The notes under the pieces were generated by a model that had not been told where the DNA came from, searched no databases, and saw nothing but the letters and a program-made list of their open reading frames with translations. From NCBI GenBank assembly GCA_964586775.1, contig CAZPJD010000196.1:1-20138 (forward strand): 20,138 bases of DNA, read 5' to 3'. This document shows positions 13,014 through 20,138 of the stretch, piece by piece. The first letter of the stretch is position 1. Each line of letters begins with the position of its first letter. A program made the translations under genes and the position numbers. Origin of the DNA: JADLEX01 sp964586775. Its GTDB lineage: Bacteria > Lernaellota > Lernaellaia > JACKCT01.

Positions 13014-14797
13014 GCGCCGTTTCCGGATCGATCTTCGAATTGCAGGTGGTAGAGCCGCGCGTATTCTCCGCCCGCGGCGAGCAGGTCCTGATGCCTCCCG
13101 TCCTCAACGATGCGCCCGTCGGAGAGCACCAGGATACGGTCCGCGCGCTGGATGGTCGAAAGCCGGTGCGCGATCACGAACGAGGTGCGCCCCACGAGCA
13201 GGCGCTCCAGCGCGGCCTGCACCTCGCGCTCGCTCTCGGTGTCGAGCGAACTGGTCGCCTCGTCGAGAATCAGGATCGGCGCATTTTTATAGATCGCCCG
13301 CGCGATGGCGAGGCGCTGGCGTTGGCCGCCCGAGAGCTTGACGCCCAGTTCGCCGATCGGCGTGTCGTAGCCCTGCGGCGATTGTTCGACGAAGTCGTGC
13401 GCGTAGGCGGCCTTGGCGGCGTCGATCACGCGATCCATGTCGAGGTCGTCGTGCCCGTAAGCGATATTCGCCTTCACCGAATCGGCGAACAGGAACGTCT
13501 CCTGCGTGACCATGCCGATCTGTTTGCGCAGCGACACGAGCGTCACGTCGGCGATGTCGCGCCCGTCGATGAGGATGCTCCCGCCCGTCGGCTCCCAAAA
13601 CCTCGGCAGCAGGTTGACGAAGGTCGTCTTGCCTGATCCCGACGAGCCCACGAGCGCGATCATCTGCCCGACCGGCACGTCGAGGTCGATACCGCAAAGC
13701 ACATCCGGCCCATCCTCTCGATAGCGGAAACGCACGCCCTCGAAGCGCACGCCCTCGCGCACACCGTCGATTTCGACCGCGCCCGGGCGATCGACGATGG
13801 TGGGCGTACGGTCGACGACCTCGAACACGCGCGCCGCGGCGGCGAGCGCCGCCTGAAAATTCAGATACATCTTGTTGATCTTTTTCAGCGGTTCGTAGGT
13901 GAGGCCGAGCGAGCCGAGGAAGGACATCAATTCGCCCACGGACATCGAACCGTGAATCACGAGATAGCCGCCGACAAACAGCACGCCCGCCGCGCCGAAC
14001 GCGCCCAGCGCCTCGATGGTGGGGTTTGACGCCTCGTCGAAGATCATCGTCTTCATGTTCGCGGTGAGCACACGCTCGTTCTCGCGCTCGAAGCGCCGGA
14101 TCTCGTACTCCTCCATGCCGAACGCCTTGATGACGCGCACGCCGCTAAAATTCTCCTTGAGGATCGAGTTCATCTCGCCCATGCGTTCCTGCCCGCGACG
14201 CACCCACTTGCGCGTGCGTTTGCCGAAGGCCGCGATGGGCCAGACGACGAGCGGGAAAAGAACAAAAACAACCAGCGCGCCCTGCCAGAACATGTAGAAC
14301 GCAACCGCGACGAGCGAGAGAATCGAGAGCGGCTCGCGAAAGAGCGAGACGAGGTGCGCCACCGCGCGCTGAATCATGTTCACGTCGTTGGTGATGCGGC
14401 TCATCATCACGCCGACGTTGGTGTCGCTGTAGTAGGCGACGTCGAGGTATTGGAAGTGCCGGTAGAGCTGCGAACGCACGTTGCGCACAACGCGCTCGCC
14501 CGCCGAACGAATCAAATAATTCTGCGCGAAGCGGAACAGGCTCTTGGCGATGTACAGGATCATGACGACCCAGCACATCACGACGAGGATGCTGTAATCC
14601 TTGTCCGTGAAGACCCGGTCCATGACCGGTTGGATCAGATAGGCGGTCGCTCCGTTGACGCCCGACACGAACAGAGCGCAGGCCATCGACCCGGCGACGT
14701 GGTAGCGAAACGGCCAGAAATACCGCGAGAGCCGGCGAAAATCGTCGACCTCCTCGCGGTTCTTTTCATAGTACCGGTTCCACAGTGCCCGCAGCAT
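13010..14797 (-). CDS. msbA: MsbA-type ABC lipid flippase (fused membrane and ATPase domains)
   Basis: A 595-residue half-transporter of typical MsbA length. The membrane domain (about residues 30-320) shows several hydrophobic helices. The ATPase domain has Walker A GSSGSGKT (384-391), Q-loop Gln432, signature LSGGQ (488-492), Walker B ILILDE (508-513) and H-loop His544. It would flip lipid A-core (or another lipid) across the inner membrane using ATP. Its position directly after lpxB and before waaA supports MsbA over a generic exporter, although the family is large. Translation starts inside the end of the lpxB fusion (32-bp overlap). GAGG lies just upstream, and the next Met is at residue 38, so this start is favoured. 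It couples by ATGA to the next gene. Confidence 0.88.
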   Translation of the reverse strand: MLRALWNRYYEKNREEVDDFRRLSRYFWPFRYHVAGSMACALFVSGVNGATAYLIQPVMDRVFTDKDYSILVVMCWVVMILYIAKSLFRFAQNYLIRSAGERVVRNVRSQLYRHFQYLDVAYYSDTNVGVMMSRITNDVNMIQRAVAHLVSLFREPLSILSLVAVAFYMFWQGALVVFVLFPLVVWPIAAFGKRTRKWVRRGQERMGEMNSILKENFSGVRVIKAFGMEEYEIRRFERENERVLTANMKTMIFDEASNPTIEALGAFGAAGVLFVGGYLVIHGSMSVGELMSFLGSLGLTYEPLKKINKMYLNFQAALAAAARVFEVVDRTPTIVDRPGAVEIDGVREGVRFEGVRFRYREDGPDVLCGIDLDVPVGQMIALVGSSGSGKTTFVNLLPRFWEPTGGSILIDGRDIADVTLVSLRKQIGMVTQETFLFADSVKANIAYGHDDLDMDRVIDAAKAAYAHDFVEQSPQGYDTPIGELGVKLSGGQRQRLAIARAIYKNAPILILDEATSSLDTESEREVQAALERLLVGRTSFVIAHRLSTIQRADRILVLSDGRIVEDGRHQDLLAAGGEYARLYHLQFEDRSGNGA

Positions 14798-16619
14798 CGC
14801 CCTCGGCCAGTACGGACAGGATGTCGTCCGCGATCGCCCCGCTCACGTCGCCGCCGGTCAGCTTCGCGCGAACCTCGGCGCAGGCGGCGCGGAGTCTTTC
14901 ACACTCGTCTTTCGACCGCAAGATCCCGAGCGCTTTTTGGGCCAGGCGATCCGCCGTCGCTTCGCCCTGGATGAGCTCCGGAAACGTCGGCGCAGCGCCG
15001 CCGAGGATGATGTTCGGCAGCCCGATGCGGTCGATCTTCACCAGCCGTCGCGCCAAAAAGAGGTTGAGCGGATGGCCGCGATAGACGATCACGTGCGCTA
15101 GGCCCGCCAACGCGGCCTCGAGGGTCGCGGTGCCCGAGCAGACGAGACCGAAGTCCGCGAAGGAAAACAGATCGAAGTTGTCGCCGCGTGTCGTGACGAT
15201 CGACAGCCCGATCCGCGCGGCCTCGGCGCGAAACGCCGCGGCGTCGGCCTTGGGCGCGAGCGGCACCGCGATCTGCCAACCGGGCAGTGCGTCGGTGACG
15301 CGTTTCGCCGCGCCGAACATTTCGGCCAGCAGATACTTGAACTCGTTGCGACGCGAACCCGGCGCGACCACGAGCGTTTTTTTCGCGGGGTCGAGGCCGA
15401 ATTGCGCCAACGCCGCGTCGCGCGATTCGAAGCGCCGCGCGAGCACCTCCATGATCGGGTGCCCGTAGTACGCAACGGGCGTCTTCACCTGCTCGTAGAA
15501 CGGCTTTTCGAACGGAAACGCGACGATCATGCGGCTGATGCGCTCGGCGATCTTCGGGATGCGCCCGCGCCGCCACGCCCAAAACTGAGGGCTGATGACA
15601 AAGACGACCGGCACGCCCAGCGCGCGGGCCTGCGTCGCGAGCATGAGGTTGAAGTCGGGCAGGTCGATGCACACGAGCACGTCGGGACGGCGCGCGCGCA
15701 TCGCGCCCATGAGCCGCGCGTAGACGCGCACGATCGTGACGATCGACGTGACGACCGCCGTGAAACCCACGATGGAAAGATCGTGGGCGTCGGCCAGTGC
15801 GCCAAACCCCGCCGCGCGCAGGCGATCGCCGCCTACGCCCCAGGCGTCCACGCGCTTCACGCGCTCGCGCAGCCGTTCCAGAATCCGCGCACCGTAAACG
15901 TCCGCACTCGCTTCGCCGACCACCATCATCACGTTCAGATCGTCGGAATGTTCCCGCTTCGGCCACGGTTTGGGCACGGACGCGAGGCCGTGGAACATCT
16001 CGAACGCGCGCAGCAACGCGATAGACGACGTCACGCCGACGATCGCCCCCGCGAGGACATCGAGTGGAAAGTGTACGCCGCAGACAATTCTCGAAGTTCC
16101 AACGAAAGCGCCGAAAGCAAGCCACCACCACCGCGCGCGCCGCCGACCGGCGTAGATCATGCCCGCCGCAAACGCGAAGGCCGCCGCCGTGTGGCCGGAG
16201 CCGAAGGACTCGCGCCGCAGTTGCGGCCCGATGACCTTGAGCCGCCGGACGTCGTGCGTCTGCACGAGAAATTCGTGATCGCGGATCGCCAGCCCGAAGG
16301 TCTTGGCCACGCGCGGAACGCCGATGGGGTCGGGGGAAAAAGCCGTATCGGCGAGAGGACGCGGGCGATCCACCGCGTCCTTGATCGCGCCGTTCACGAG
16401 CCCCGCGAGCACCATGCCGAGGCCGATCAGCGCGAAGTTTTTGGGGAAGCGACGACGATCAAAAAGCCGCGTCAGCGCGAACAGCAGGACGGTGAGCACG
16501 AGGCCGTCGCCCAGCCACGTGCCCCATCCGAAGACGGCGTTCCAGATCGGATGGTCGATCCCGTTGACGGCGAGGAAGAGGTCGCGGTCGAATTGAAGCA
16601 GTCTCTCCCATGCCGTCAT
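14766..16619 (-). CDS. lpxB: PAP2-family membrane phosphatase fused to lipid-A-disaccharide synthase (LpxB)
   Basis: One uninterrupted 617-residue frame encodes two complete enzymes. Residues 1-210 form a PAP2 phosphatase with about five to six membrane segments and all three signature motifs: K-x6-RP (K80 to R87-P88), SGH (141-143, preceded by G rather than P) and SR-x5-H-x3-D (S176, R177, H183, D187). Residues ~228-617 (390 aa, normal LpxB size) carry LpxB landmarks: GEASAD (235-240; usually GEASGD), DLPDFN (319-324), ISPQFWAWR (342-350), YGHP (385-388), PGSRRNE (420-426), SGTATLE (495-501) and LPNIILG (534-540). LpxB joins lipid X and UDP-diacylglucosamine into the tetra-acyl disaccharide phosphate. 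PAP2 relatives include the lipid A phosphatases LpxE/LpxF, LpxT and undecaprenyl-PP phosphatases. The ATG at 16619 lies 7 bp after the previous stop; a TTG at 16625 directly after that stop is an alternative. The end overlaps msbA by 32 bp. Confidence 0.93.
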   Translation of the reverse strand: MTAWERLLQFDRDLFLAVNGIDHPIWNAVFGWGTWLGDGLVLTVLLFALTRLFDRRRFPKNFALIGLGMVLAGLVNGAIKDAVDRPRPLADTAFSPDPIGVPRVAKTFGLAIRDHEFLVQTHDVRRLKVIGPQLRRESFGSGHTAAAFAFAAGMIYAGRRRARWWWLAFGAFVGTSRIVCGVHFPLDVLAGAIVGVTSSIALLRAFEMFHGLASVPKPWPKREHSDDLNVMMVVGEASADVYGARILERLRERVKRVDAWGVGGDRLRAAGFGALADAHDLSIVGFTAVVTSIVTIVRVYARLMGAMRARRPDVLVCIDLPDFNLMLATQARALGVPVVFVISPQFWAWRRGRIPKIAERISRMIVAFPFEKPFYEQVKTPVAYYGHPIMEVLARRFESRDAALAQFGLDPAKKTLVVAPGSRRNEFKYLLAEMFGAAKRVTDALPGWQIAVPLAPKADAAAFRAEAARIGLSIVTTRGDNFDLFSFADFGLVCSGTATLEAALAGLAHVIVYRGHPLNLFLARRLVKIDRIGLPNIILGGAAPTFPELIQGEATADRLAQKALGILRSKDECERLRAACAEVRAKLTGGDVSGAIADDILSVLAEGDAAGTVEPVL

Positions 16620-16625
16620 GCGCAA

Positions 16626-18272
16626 TTACCAGACCAGCCGCCACTCGAAGCGGAACGTCGCCGCGTCGTGCGCCTTTTCGCGGAAATAATCGCCGAGCAT
16701 GAACAGGTGGCCGCCGTAGAACGCGCCGACCATGTTGTTCGAGAAGTAGTAGTCCACGCGCATGTCGACCTCGACGCCGATCTTGTCGTCGTCGGTGATC
16801 GGGTTGGGCTCCGACGCCTGGATGTAGCCGACGCCGAGGAAGTAGTGGTGGTTCGTCTGAGCGCGCGTGTCCCACATCAGGTGCGCGAAGGTCGTGTTCT
16901 CGATGCCCCCCGATCCGAGATTCTGAAACAGCGCGCCCGGCACGCCCGCCCCCGGCGAGAGGTATTCGTACACGTGAAAGTAGCCCTTCTCGATGTTCTC
17001 GTTCTCGGTCTCGTCACGAATGCCAAAATCGTTGTTCGGCGCGAAGAAGCCCTCGTACTGCTGCGTGGTCGGATCGTCGCCCGAGCCGTGGCCCGCCGCG
17101 AGCGAGACGATGTTCTTTCGCGGGAAGCGATAATCGACCTTGCCGAATCCCGCGTAGCCGCGAAATTCCGTCGGGAACGCGCCCGGTGTTTTCGAGTTCG
17201 CCTTGATCTCGCCCCACTGGTGATCGTATTCCAGGTTGAAGCGCCACGCGCCGCCCGCGTCGTACACGTAATTCGCGCCCAACGTGCCGAGGTCCGAGCC
17301 CTGCGCCGCGTTGTTGTCGGGGTGCGCGAAGTTCGGCAGCTTGAACAGCGGGCTGTCCGGGTTGATCTGACCATCCACCTCGGACAGCTCGAAGAGGACC
17401 TGCTCGCCGAACAGCCACAGCGTGTGCGACTTCGACGGCGTGGCCTTCGCCCACACGACGAAGCCGTCCTCGTCGTCGTTGTACTTCATCTCCATCTCGA
17501 CGTTTTCGCCCTCGTAAGAGCGGAATCCGCCGGCGCCGATCTCGAAATATCGGTGCGGATACCAGATGCTCGCGCCGTCCTGCTCGTTGCCCTGAATCAT
17601 GCGGTTTCCGAGCACCCACGGCATGCGCCCAAACTGCATCGTCAGCGGGATCGGGTCCATCTCCCAACGCACCCACAGCTCGCGGATGAACAGCCGCGCG
17701 TCGTCGAACTTGCCGTTGCCGTCGCCGCCGAAGGCCGGGGATTTCGTCCCCCACGCCCAGTCGCCGAGTTGCAGTTTGAAGCCCAAATCCGCCGTGTCGC
17801 CGAAGTTGACGAGGCCCCACGTCAGCAGGCGCGAGTCCCACCAGCCGTAGTCGTTTTTGAAGGTCGTCGCGGGGTCGTAGGCGTATACCCGTTCGCCGGT
17901 GGCGTTGGTGTAGCCGTTTTGCGTGTTGGCATCGACGATGGCCCGCGTGCGGAACTCGCCGTGCCACGTCACCGCCCACCCGCGCTCGTTGCGTACGTAG
18001 TCGCGGTCCTCGTCCCAGTCGAGCGCGCGGATGCGCTGCGCCGTCCAGTAATCCTTTTCTTCCATCACACGCAGCTTGTTCTCCAGTTCCTCGACGCGCT
18101 TCTTCAGTTCTTCGTCATCGCCGCCGTCATCGCTTCCCGTCTCGTCCGATCCCTCCGATTCCCCTTGGCCTTCCGACGATCCCTCATCCGCCTCGACCGA
18201 TGCGGCGACGAACATGACGACGACCGCGATTCCCACCGCAAATATCCATGCACTACGCAATTGAAATGACAT
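16626..18272 (-). CDS. Outer-membrane beta-barrel protein, alginate-export/porin-like
   Basis: This 548-residue protein has an apparent signal peptide (residues 1-28, hydrophobic core and an ASVEA cleavage region). An acidic Ser/Gly/Glu stretch follows (about 29-53), then a short heptad-like coiled coil (about 54-75, EELKKRVEELENKL). The remaining ~470 residues are rich in aromatic and alternating polar/hydrophobic segments, typical of a beta-barrel, and end in W as many Bam-assembled proteins do. The layout resembles alginate-export (AlgE-like) or phosphate-selective-porin-like barrels. Family membership is judged by pattern, not by a diagnostic motif. The ATG at 18272 follows a GGGAG sequence inside the end of lpxI, and the genes overlap by 20 bp. 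Its place between lpxI and lpxB suggests a role in the outer membrane. The ligand is unknown. Confidence 0.75.
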   Translation of the reverse strand: MSFQLRSAWIFAVGIAVVVMFVAASVEADEGSSEGQGESEGSDETGSDDGGDDEELKKRVEELENKLRVMEEKDYWTAQRIRALDWDEDRDYVRNERGWAVTWHGEFRTRAIVDANTQNGYTNATGERVYAYDPATTFKNDYGWWDSRLLTWGLVNFGDTADLGFKLQLGDWAWGTKSPAFGGDGNGKFDDARLFIRELWVRWEMDPIPLTMQFGRMPWVLGNRMIQGNEQDGASIWYPHRYFEIGAGGFRSYEGENVEMEMKYNDDEDGFVVWAKATPSKSHTLWLFGEQVLFELSEVDGQINPDSPLFKLPNFAHPDNNAAQGSDLGTLGANYVYDAGGAWRFNLEYDHQWGEIKANSKTPGAFPTEFRGYAGFGKVDYRFPRKNIVSLAAGHGSGDDPTTQQYEGFFAPNNDFGIRDETENENIEKGYFHVYEYLSPGAGVPGALFQNLGSGGIENTTFAHLMWDTRAQTNHHYFLGVGYIQASEPNPITDDDKIGVEVDMRVDYYFSNNMVGAFYGGHLFMLGDYFREKAHDAATFRFEWRLVW

Positions 18273-19092
18273 CGCCCTCTCCCAATGTATCGGGCGTGCG
18301 CACGCCGATCACGCAAAGACCGAACGCACGCGCGTCCGCAAGAAAACGATCCCGATGCATCACGAGCGTCCGCCCCGCCTCGACGGCCAGCACCCGCGCC
18401 TCCGCCGCCCGCATCGCGCGCAGCGTTGCCGGGCCTACGGCGGGCACGTCGAAGCGAAAGTCCTGATTCGGCCGCGCCACTTTGACGATCACCGACCCCG
18501 GCCCGGCGAGCCGACCCGCACGGCGAATCGTGGCGTCGGTGTGCTCGAACGCTTCGACCGCGATCACCGCCCCCTCGCGAAGCGCCACGGTCTGGCCGAT
18601 GTCGAATCCGGCCACCGCGCGCGCGAGGCGCAGTCCCTTCTCCACGTCAGAGAATTCTTCGGCGGTCGGCTCGCCGACGAGGTTCCCCTCGTCCGCCAGC
18701 AGATCGCCCAGCCACTCGGTCTGCGCGCACACGCGAAAACCGCGATGCTCGATCTCGTCGATCACCACGCGCGCGATCTGCATGTCGGCGCGCCCGGCGA
18801 GGCGCGCCAGCATGGCCAGCGCCACCTCGTCGAACTCGAGATCGGCGAAGTTGAGCGACTTGTCCACCTTGCCGATGACGAGGACTTCACGGACGTTTTC
18901 GCGGCGGAAGAATTCGAGCGTGTCGCCCGCGCGGCCCAGCGAGTGCGTCTCGACGGCGTCGGCGAGCCCGCGCGGCACAACGGCGCGCGCTTCGCGGATG
19001 AGCGAGACCGCCACGCGCCGCCCCGCCGCCCTGGCGTTGCGGATGGCGTGCGCGGGAAAGGCCCCGCGACCCGCGATCACCCCGAGCGTCAT
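18253..19092 (-). CDS. lpxI: LpxI-type UDP-2,3-diacylglucosamine pyrophosphatase
   Basis: A 279-residue protein matching the LpxI (DUF1009) family. These enzymes hydrolyse UDP-2,3-diacylglucosamine to 2,3-diacylglucosamine 1-phosphate (lipid X) and UMP at the inner face of the inner membrane, replacing LpxH. Visible family features are the N-terminal GVIAGRGAFP (4-13), GQTVAL followed by AVEAFEHTD (166-186), and KVARPNQDFRFDVPAVG (204-220). The usual EGTD appears here as EHTD (183-186). The ATG at 19092 gives the family's usual length; the same frame stays open upstream, but that part overlaps the previous gene and looks like shadow sequence. The stop lies 20 bp inside the next gene. The product lipid X is a substrate of LpxB, encoded two genes on. 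Confidence 0.93.
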   Translation of the reverse strand: MTLGVIAGRGAFPAHAIRNARAAGRRVAVSLIREARAVVPRGLADAVETHSLGRAGDTLEFFRRENVREVLVIGKVDKSLNFADLEFDEVALAMLARLAGRADMQIARVVIDEIEHRGFRVCAQTEWLGDLLADEGNLVGEPTAEEFSDVEKGLRLARAVAGFDIGQTVALREGAVIAVEAFEHTDATIRRAGRLAGPGSVIVKVARPNQDFRFDVPAVGPATLRAMRAAEARVLAVEAGRTLVMHRDRFLADARAFGLCVIGVRTPDTLGEGDVISIA

Positions 19093-19115
19093 GTCGCGCC
19101 CCCGTTTTCGCGCCG

Positions 19116-20099
19116 TCAGATCGCCTTCAACCGGCGCAGCTCCTCGAGCACCTTCGTCGCCGCGGTCAGGCTGGAAAGCTCGCCCTCGACCGTCGTCATG
19201 CGCTCGCGCAGTCCGAGCGCGCACTCCAGAAAGTGCAGCAGTTCGAGTTTCAACGGATTCTGCTTGTGCACGAAGATCCGCTCGATGAAGCTCTCCTGCT
19301 TGTACTTGAGTTCGCTCGACGTCAGCCGGTAGCTGCTCGACGCCTGGCGGTGAATGTCGATCTCCTGATCCGTGTAGTCGAGCAGCACGTAAGCGCCCTT
19401 CTGCGTGATCGCCAGCGTGCGGCTCTTGTGCTCGGTTACGCGGCTCGCCAGAAAGTGCGCGACGCACCCGCCTTCGAAACGCACCTGCGCCGTAACGAGA
19501 TCCTCGTGGTCGGTCACGATCCGTCGCCCGAGCACCTGAAGGTCGGCGATGGGTTTGCCCACCAGATTGATGACGATATCGAGGTCGTGGATGAGCAGGT
19601 CGAGCACCACCCCCGCGTCGGTGATGCGCCCGTTGAAGGGCCCGATGCGGCGGCTCTCGATCAGATACGGCTCGTCGACGATGTTGCGCAGCTCCAGCAC
19701 GGCGGCGTTGAAGCGCTCGACGTGGCCGATGTGAAGCTGCAAGCCCTTGTCGGCGGCGATGCGAAACAACTCGCGCGCCTCGTCGAGCGACGACGCGATC
19801 GGCTTCTCGACGAGCACGTGAATGCCCGCTTCCAATAGGTCTTTGACCACCGCGTAATGCAGGTGCGTCGGCACGGCGACGGAGACGGCGTCCACCTTGC
19901 CGAACAGCTCGCGATAGTCCTCATGCACCTCGATGCCGAACTGTCCCGCCAGTTCGCGGATGGGCTCGGGGTGCGCGTCGCAAACGCTCACGATCTGCAC
20001 ATTGGGAATCTCGGAATACGCCCCCACGTGGTAGCGGCCCATGTGGCCGACCCCGACCACGCCGACCCGCACCGGGGGGATCTTGCGTCCTGACAGCAT
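19116..20099 (-). CDS. Gfo/Idh/MocA-family NAD(P)-dependent oxidoreductase of the lpx cluster
   Basis: This 327-residue protein is full length for the family. An N-terminal Rossmann fold has the dinucleotide motif GVGHMG (residues 16-21). The family EKP motif is at residues 98-100 (VLVEKP), where Lys is the usual catalytic/cofactor-contact residue. An HDLD segment at 171-174 matches the conserved C-terminal active-site region. The start at 20099 has a strong ribosome binding site, and lpxI follows after 23 bp. Family members in lpx clusters include GnnA, which oxidises the 3-position of UDP-GlcNAc so that GnnB can aminate it, giving amide-linked acyl chains in lipid A. No GnnB aminotransferase is in view, so GnnA is only one possibility. 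Other family members act on diverse sugars. Family assignment is secure; the substrate is not. Confidence 0.9.
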   Translation of the reverse strand: MLSGRKIPPVRVGVVGVGHMGRYHVGAYSEIPNVQIVSVCDAHPEPIRELAGQFGIEVHEDYRELFGKVDAVSVAVPTHLHYAVVKDLLEAGIHVLVEKPIASSLDEARELFRIAADKGLQLHIGHVERFNAAVLELRNIVDEPYLIESRRIGPFNGRITDAGVVLDLLIHDLDIVINLVGKPIADLQVLGRRIVTDHEDLVTAQVRFEGGCVAHFLASRVTEHKSRTLAITQKGAYVLLDYTDQEIDIHRQASSSYRLTSSELKYKQESFIERIFVHKQNPLKLELLHFLECALGLRERMTTVEGELSSLTAATKVLEELRRLKAI

Positions 20100-20109
20100 G
20101 TGGCCCTCG

Positions 20110-20118
20110 TCCTCCCCC
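20110..20118 (-). promoter_or_regulatory. Strong ribosome binding site for the Gfo/Idh gene
   Basis: The minus strand reads GGGGGAGGA, ending 10 nt before the ATG at 20099. This is a near-ideal Shine-Dalgarno sequence and supports that start. Confidence 0.6.
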
Positions 20119-20120
20119 GG

Positions 20121-20138
20121 TTAAACGGCGATGCCGCG
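20121..20138 (-). CDS. C-terminal tail of an upstream gene, possibly lpxA (partial)
   Basis: Reading leftward from the right edge, five codons (R-G-I-A-V) are followed by a TAA stop at 20123-20121, 21 bp before the Gfo/Idh start. The peptide resembles the RG-I/L-x-R ending common in LpxA (UDP-GlcNAc acyltransferase). LpxA is also the usual gene before a Gfo/Idh-lpxI pair in Deltaproteobacteria-type lpx clusters. Only 18 bases are visible, so the identity rests on context more than on sequence. It could be any gene ending there, or chance. Confidence 0.35.
   Translation of the reverse strand, partial: RGIAV

Noticed and set aside
15402..18269. Very long open frame on the plus strand (about 950 codons) opposite lpxB and the outer-membrane protein gene
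   Set aside because: It is antisense to two genes with clear domain motifs, has Arg/His/Glu/Val-rich composition typical of shadow frames in GC-rich DNA, and shows no recognisable domain.

Overview
All identifiable genes in this GC-rich window lie on the minus strand, so transcription runs from high to low coordinates. The lipid A/Kdo genes, MsbA and an outer-membrane protein show a Gram-negative, LPS-making bacterium. Use of LpxI and the order (probable lpxA tail)-Gfo/Idh-lpxI-...-lpxB-msbA-...-waaA resemble Deltaproteobacteria-type genomes (Myxococcota, Desulfobacterota and related uncultured phyla). That placement is an inference from gene order and composition only.

Region A (about 20138 to 8552) is a tightly packed envelope operon. 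In transcription order it holds: the last codons of a probable lpxA, a Gfo/Idh/MocA oxidoreductase, lpxI, an outer-membrane porin-like protein, a fusion of a PAP2-type membrane phosphatase with a complete LpxB, an MsbA-type flippase, an ArnT/PMT-like glycosyltransferase, waaA, and a DUF885 putative metallopeptidase. Spacings run from 23 bp down to overlaps, and several junctions are coupled by ATGA. The set covers UDP-diacylglucosamine hydrolysis, disaccharide formation, flipping to the periplasm, and Kdo and possible periplasmic sugar addition. No lpxK is visible.

Region B (8366 to the left edge) is separated from region A by a 185-bp gap. It looks like an undescribed glycoconjugate-modification cluster. 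It holds a GT4 glycosyltransferase fused to a radical SAM/SPASM-like domain, a free-standing C-terminal (YrdC-like) domain of a NodU/CmcH/TobZ-type carbamoyltransferase, the matching N-terminal (Kae1-like) domain fused to a second, paralogous radical SAM domain, an NAD-dependent sugar epimerase/dehydratase, and a second carbamoyltransferase cut by the window edge. The twin radical SAM fusions and the split, order-inverted carbamoyltransferase are the strongest candidates for a new system. A plausible reading is synthesis of a carbamoylated and radical-modified sugar on a surface glycan or secondary metabolite; the product cannot be deduced from the sequence.

No RNA genes, CRISPR arrays, insertion sequences or tRNAs were recognised. 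The only non-coding gaps above 100 bp are 8367-8551 and 1005-1125.
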